The notes under the pieces: generated by a model
What the model was told of the DNA's origin: nothing
Database searches by the model: none
Seen by the model: the letters and a program-made list of their open reading frames with translations, nothing else
In this document: one piece after another, positions 58,980 to 64,000 of the stretch
Numbering within the stretch: the stretch's first letter is position 1
How the letters are laid out: each line of letters begins with the position of its first letter
Translations under genes and position numbers: made by a program
Origin: Bisporella sp. PMI_857
Taxonomy: Eukaryota; Ascomycota; Leotiomycetes; Helotiales; Helotiaceae
DNA length: 64,000 nucleotides
Direction of reading: 5' to 3'
Assembly (NCBI GenBank): GCA_021307315.1
Contig: JAJSPD010000017.1
Coordinates: 434,001-498,000 of the forward strand

Positions 58980-59326
58980 CAACAAATGTGTTAAAGCTTA
59001 TTTAACATATAATTTTAAAAACAAATACAAAATGTACAAATTCCAATGTACTTGTAAGTTTTAGCGCGCGCAAAACTGACAAGCTTTGCGAAACTGAACA
59101 AAGTACAAATAAATTAATTTTATTACTACACAATAATAACACGTTTACACACATTAAAAAGTATGTCTATGCTAGTATTTAACAATAATATAACATTAAA
59201 CGTACTTTTTACTAGGTACAAAAGCTTAGTAGTTGTGTAGTAATATGGTTGTTGCGATAAAAAAAAAGGGTGCGCCGCATCCTGAGAAATCAGGTTTGGA
59301 AAGCTATATAGGATATGGCAATACTA
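58621..59326. mobile_element. AT-rich inverted-repeat element remnant
   Basis: Ends at about 58621-58666 and about 59277-59326 are inverted copies. The left reads CCATATCTTATATGGCTTTC then AACCTGATTTCTCAGG. The right, on the minus strand, reads CCATATCCTATATAGCTTTC then AACCTGATTTCTCAGG. Differences are mostly C/T and G/A. The interior is AT-rich and includes the 15-unit TA run (58949-58978). No target duplication could be fixed by eye and no coding capacity is seen. Confidence 0.65.
58949..58978. repeat. (TA)n microsatellite
   Basis: An uninterrupted run of about 15 TA units inside the AT-rich inverted-repeat element. Confidence 0.95.
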
Positions 59327-59617
59327 CAATAAGGCCCCAACCAAATAAAAGCAACCGCACGAGCAATACCCAGCATGACCGGCCCAGACCATTGGATTCA
59401 CAATGCAGCGGAGGAAGAGCAGTATATGGCTTATGGAATGGTCCGTAGCTGAACTGTAAACCTTGGCCGCCTTGATCTAGTGGAGTGAAGGGCACGTGGG
59501 GCAGATCTTGGCAGGTAATTGCCCAGCGCTTACCGTACTATCAAGACCTGCTTCAATCCATCTTTCCCTATCGATAACATCTGAACTACACTGAGAAATC
59601 TAGCCATGTAGCAAGCA

Positions 59618-62600
59618 ATGTCGACACCACCTAACGACGAGCCAAATCCCCTGGACAGCACAGGGCTGTGTCTTCTGTCCCTCGATGGCGGAGGTGTGCG
59701 CGGACTCTCAACGCTTTACATCCTGAAGAGCATCATGGATCGGTTGAACGACAAACGTAAGGCTGCCAGTCTGCCACTAGCAAAGCCCTGTGAAGTATTC
59801 GACCTTATCGGAGGGACTAGCACTGGTGGGTAAGCAATCTAGCTATAGAGCGAGCTGCATACCTACTGACCCTGATTTCAAGGCTGATTGCGATTATGCT
59901 CGGTCGGCTCGAGATGGACGTGGATGAGTGCATTATAGCATACACTAAACTCGCAAAATCGGTATTTTCCCAGAAGAAGTCTCGCCTGCCATTCAGCCTG
60001 AAAGGCAAGATGAAGGCGCAATTCGACTCTTTGAAGCTTGAGAACGCGATCCGAGAGACTATCAAAGGATCAGGTATCTCCGAGACAGATTCGTTCAATG
60101 ACGGCAGCAAGCGAGGGTGCAAAACGTAAGTGTCGTGAATGCACAAAACGATAGTTTACTAATGACAATAGCTTTGTTTGCACTGTCGACCAGAATACCA
60201 AAAGCATTGTCCGCCTTCGAAGCTATGCCTTGTCCGAAGAGTCGAATATTCCAGCTAGCATATGTCAAGCGGCGCTCGCGACGTCTGCTGCTACCACATT
60301 CTTCGAACCTGTTCGTATTGGAAATCGAATATTCGCAGATGGCGGACTCGGCGCAAATAACCCGGTCGACGAAGTAGAGGGCGAAGCGGCAAACATCTGG
60401 TGCTCGGAGTCTGGAGACCTGAAGCCTCTAGTCAAGTGCTTCCTTTCAATCGGGACTGGAAACCCTGGGATCAAGACATTTGAGGAGAGTATCTTTAAGT
60501 TTCTAGGTCAGACTGTGGTTGGAATTGCAACTGAGACAGAAGAGACCGAGAAGCGGTTCATAGCCAAGTGGAGAAAGCATTTTGACGAAAATCGGTACTT
60601 TCGTTTCAACGTGGATCAGGGTCTACAAAGCATTGGGCTCGACGAGTACAAGCAGCAAGGCGCGATGGAGTCCGCAACAGAGAGGTATCTGGTTAACCAA
60701 GCTCAGAAGAATCGAGTGCGAGACTGTATCAAGAACTTGGAATTAAAACAGAGTGTGTATATCATGGATTTTTCGTAGCTATAAAATTGAGGAACAAGCT
60801 AATTGTTTTAGACAAAACCGAAAAGTCTTTTGCTGCTCTTCGGCGTGTGAGTAGCGTTATTATATTAGTTGAACTCCACTAAGTCTAGCTAGGAATTTGA
60901 AATATCGAGGATTCGGCAACAAATTTGTATAATCAGCATCTTCTATTTGTCTTCACCAAGCTGACTGGTGTAGTCGCATGTAATGCCCAATGGTTTGTGC
61001 CTTTCGAGAAGAATGGTTGCTTCACCGGCCGGGAGTCGGAACTGGTCCAAATAGAGGAGCTGCTATTCACAAAGGGTGGACCGACAAAGATTGCTGTCAT
61101 TGGACTTGGGGGTGTTGGGAAGACAAGTCTAACGATCGAGCTCGTCTATCATCTCAGGTTAAGCCACAAGGATTGCTCAATATTTTGGATTCCTGCAACG
61201 AACTTTGAGAGTCTCCAACAAGCGTATCTCAATATCTGCCAACAGCTTCAACTTCCTGGATGGGACAAAGAAAATGAGGATCCGAAAAGGCTTTTACAGA
61301 GCTATCTAAGCCAAGCTAGCGCGGGTCAATGGCTTTTGGTGTTTGATAATGCTGATGATATCAGTATGTGGACTGGGAGCCAAGGATCTGACCAGGTATC
61401 GTGCCAACTCATGGACTATCTTCCGACAAGCCAGGACGGGCGTATTGTCTTTACAAGTCGTGACAGGAAGACAGCCTACGACCTTGTGCAGCGAGGACAT
61501 ATAGTCGAAGTGCCAGAGTTAAGTGAGGACGTGGCAATAGATTTGCTGCAAAAGTACGTACCTAGACATGACCTTGGTAAACACGAGGACGATGCAAAGT
61601 CCTTACTCAAACAGCTCACCTATCTTCCTCTCGCTATTGTTCAAGCAGCATCATATATTAACAAGAACGGCATATCACTTTCCGAGTATTTGTTACTGCT
61701 CGCAGATCAGGAAGAAGAGGTGATTGATCTTCTTAGCGAGTACTTTGAGGATGACAGCAGATATCGCGATAACGACAGATGTGTCAAGGTGAAGAACCCA
61801 GTTGCTACGACATGGCTCATCTCCTTTGAGCAGATTCGGCTCCGCGATCCGTTGGCAGCCGATTACTTGTCGTTTATAGCTTGTGTAGACTCGAAGGACA
61901 TACCGCAGTCACTGCTTCCTCCAGGTCCATCGCGAAAAAGGGAAGTAGACGCAATTGGGACTTTGCACGCTTACTCATTTATCCAGAAACGAGCAGAAGA
62001 CTTAGCTCCTGAAGGCTTAGCTCTTGATGCCCATCGTTTGGTGCATCTAGCAACACGGAACTGGCTCCGGAAAGAAGAATTGCTTATTCAATGGACTGAA
62101 AAAGCAGTAGGGCGATTAGCGGACGTGATGCCGGATAATAAGAACCAGAATAGAAGCATCTGGAGAAGATATCTAGTCCATGCTCGTTACGCTCTAGACT
62201 CTCGACTGATTGACCAGGATGGAAAAAGAAGGATCGATTTGGCGTGGAAGGTCGGAAATTGTCTTGATAGCGATGGACGGTGGAAGGAGGCCGAGACTTT
62301 ACTTGTACAAGTAATAAAATTTCGAAAGACGGTCCTCGGCGAAGAGCACCCTGATACCCTCTGGAGCATGAACAACCTCGCTGGTCTCTTTCACCGCCAG
62401 GGCAAGTACGAGGCTGCCGAGCTGCTCCACAAAGAGACGCTGCGGCTGAGAAAGAAAGTCCTCGGCGAAGAGCATCCTGATACTCTCGGGAGTATGAACA
62501 ACCTCGCTTATCTCTTTCACCGCCAGGGCAAGTACGAGGCTGCCGAGCCGCTTTACAAAGAAACGCTGCGGCTGAGAAAGAAAGTCCTCGGCGAAGAGCA

Positions 62601-63552
62601 CTCTGACACTCTCGCGAGCATGAACAACCTCGCTTATCTCTTTCACCGCCAGGGCAAGTACGAGGCGGCCGAGCCGCTCTTCAAAGAGACGCGGCGGCTA
62701 TTCAAAAAAGTCCTCGGCGAAGAGCACCCTGACACTCTCGCGAGCATGAACAATCTCGCTTGTTTCTTTCACCGCCAGGGCAAGTACGAGGCGGCCGAGC
62801 CGCTCCACAAAGAAACGCTGCGGCTGAGAAAGAAAGTCCTCGGCGAAGAGCACCCTGATACCCTCACAAGCATAACCAACCTCGCTGTTCTCTTTCATAG
62901 CCAGGGCAAGTACGAGGCGGCCGAGCCGCTCTTCAAAAAGACGCGGCGGCTATTCCAAAAAGTACGAGGCGAAGAGCACCCTGATACCCTCGCGAGCATG
63001 AACAATCTCGCTTATCTCTTTTACCGCCAGGGCAAGTACGAGGCGGCCGAGCCGCTCTACAAAGAAACGCTGCGGCTGAGAAAGAAAGTCCTCGGCGAAG
63101 AGCACCCTGATACCCTCGGAAGCATGAACAACCTCGCTAGTCTTTTTCACCGCCAGAGCAAGTACGAAGCGGCCGAGCTGCTCCACAAAAAAACGCTGCA
63201 GCTAAGAAAAAAAGTTCTCAGTGAAGAGCACCCTGATACTCTCGAAAGCATGAACAACCTCGCTAGTCTTTTTAACAGCCAAAACAAGTACAAAGCAGCC
63301 GAGCCGCTTTACAAAGAGACACTGCGGCTGAGAAAGAAAGTTCTTGGCGAAGAGCATCCTGATACTTTCGAGAGCATGAACAACCTCGCTAGTCTCTTTG
63401 ACAGCCAGGGCAAGTATGAGGCGGCCGAGCCGCTCTACAAAGAGACACTGCGGCTGAGAAAGAAAGTCCTCGGCGAAGAGCACCCTGACACCCTCATGAG
63501 CATGAACAGCCTCGCTGGTGTACAAGGTGGCCGAGCTCAATTATCCTTGTAA
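59618..63552 (+). CDS. Patatin-NB-ARC-TPR NLR-like protein (STAND)
   Basis: Fungal NLR: lipase effector, nucleotide switch and repeat sensor in one chain, implicated in non-self recognition. Model: 59618-59829, 59883-60125, 60172-60752 and 60974-63552, giving 1204 aa. The patatin domain has oxyanion motif D23-GGGVRG, nucleophile elbow G66-T-S68-T-G70 and catalytic D208 (FADGG), so it should be active. NB-ARC follows from about residue 346: PFEKNGCFTGRESEL, P-loop GLGGVGKTS (389-397), Walker B LLVFDNADD (466-474), GRIVFTSRDRK and LTYLPLAIVQAASYI. The C-terminus is ten TPR/kinesin-light-chain units of 42 aa (EEHPDTL-SMNNLA-LF-RQGKYEAAEPL). The NB-ARC exon lacks an ATG before its P-loop, which forces splicing to the patatin exon. 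The join A|TC (donor GTGTGT, acceptor GTGTAG) keeps frame. That last intron is inferred. Confidence 0.93.
62334..63540 (+). repeat. Ten tandem 126-bp TPR-coding units
   Basis: Units beginning around GGCGAAGAGCACCCTGA recur about every 126 bp with very few differences, far more alike than ordinary TPR units. The last unit lacks roughly 20 bp, which shifts its frame into a short tail and stop at 63552. Near-identity implies recent duplication or gene conversion. Confidence 0.9.
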
Positions 63553-64000
63553 AGACGATTTAGCTCTATGAATCTTGTATTATATATTTTTTATAACTTT
63601 GATAGAGAGGGCTTGGGGAAGTCAGTGTTAATATACTTCTTCAATACTTTACTTGCCTTAAAAACTGATTTCTAAGTATATATATTACAGTCTCGAGATT
63701 ATTCTAGAAGGGTCGCACAAATGCACTAGCCTAATTGTATTTGGCCAAATAGAAAAGAAAAATCGGAAGTCGGAAGTTTGTCGCAACAGAAGCATTGTTA
63801 GCTGCGCACAGCGCCACCTTTTGCTCTGAGGATGTCGGGAAACAGGAATTTTCCGGCAAGGTACACACAGCCACATATTTAGCAGCTATAGATTTATTAC
63901 CTAAAAATACAAACCGTTTTACCGAGATTACTGTAATACATAACGCAGCGACCAGGATCCTTGCTCGCTTGATTAGAGGAGGTATCAGCCCGTGTAACAA
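63553..64000. other. AT-rich 3' flank and a partial open frame leaving the window
   Basis: After an AT-rich spacer, a plus-strand frame is open from about 63752 to the window end (KFVATEALLAAHSATF, then TNRFTEITVIHNAATR and ILARLIRGGISPCN). It has no ATG in view, so it may be an exon or a relic of something continuing past 64000. I do not recognise it. Confidence 0.35.

Noticed and set aside
62299..63540. Several minus-strand frames with repeated LFAEDFLSQPQ-type sequence
   Set aside because: Antisense frames through the 126-bp TPR repeats. They repeat only because the plus-strand DNA repeats.

Overview
This 64 kb window is nuclear DNA of a filamentous ascomycete (Pezizomycotina). Genes carry several short introns with GTAWGT-type donors and CTRAC-type branch sites. 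The gene set includes myosin-I, SLX4, Pal1, a HET-domain protein, a GH131 enzyme and a patatin/NB-ARC/TPR NLR. Gene-poor stretches are extremely AT-rich, as in fungi that silence repeats by RIP. A Leotiomycetes-like fungus fits best, but the species cannot be named from the sequence.

Layout. 0.9-7.0 kb: a GPI-type secreted protein (-), UDP-GlcNAc pyrophosphorylase (-), an intron-containing tRNA-Leu(AAG) and a GH131 glucanase (+). 7.7-9.0 kb: a decayed SDR gene. 9.8-22.0 kb: a conserved block with myosin-I (+), ribosomal protein eS21 (-), SLX4 (+) and a CPD photolyase (+). 23.6-29.9 kb: an MFS sugar permease (+), a DsbA-like thioredoxin-fold protein (-) and a PX-domain Ypt35-like protein (-). 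31.4-37.9 kb: a Cys-rich GPI protein (+), a choline/ethanolamine phosphotransferase (+) and an IQ-motif protein (+). 38.5-44.8 kb: a decayed secreted-protein gene and three related copies of a tiny single-TM protein, one of them broken. 45.1-48.6 kb: Pal1 (-) and USB1 (+), divergent.

49-64 kb has the character of an accessory, repeat-rich region: an AT-rich element with terminal inverted repeats and a TA target duplication, a HET-domain gene, a probable solo LTR, a low-complexity charged protein with internal repeats, MsrA (a housekeeping gene with a GC-AG intron), a second AT-rich inverted-repeat element, and a patatin-NB-ARC-TPR NLR. The TPR part of the NLR is ten nearly identical 126-bp units.

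How the genes work together. Most are single housekeeping genes without functional linkage. The exception is the right end. A HET-domain protein and a patatin NLR with freshly amplified ligand-sensing repeats lie about 7 kb apart among transposon remnants, which is what a non-self recognition (heterokaryon incompatibility or innate immunity) region would look like. All exon joins below were worked out by eye from splice signals, reading-frame arithmetic and family conservation.
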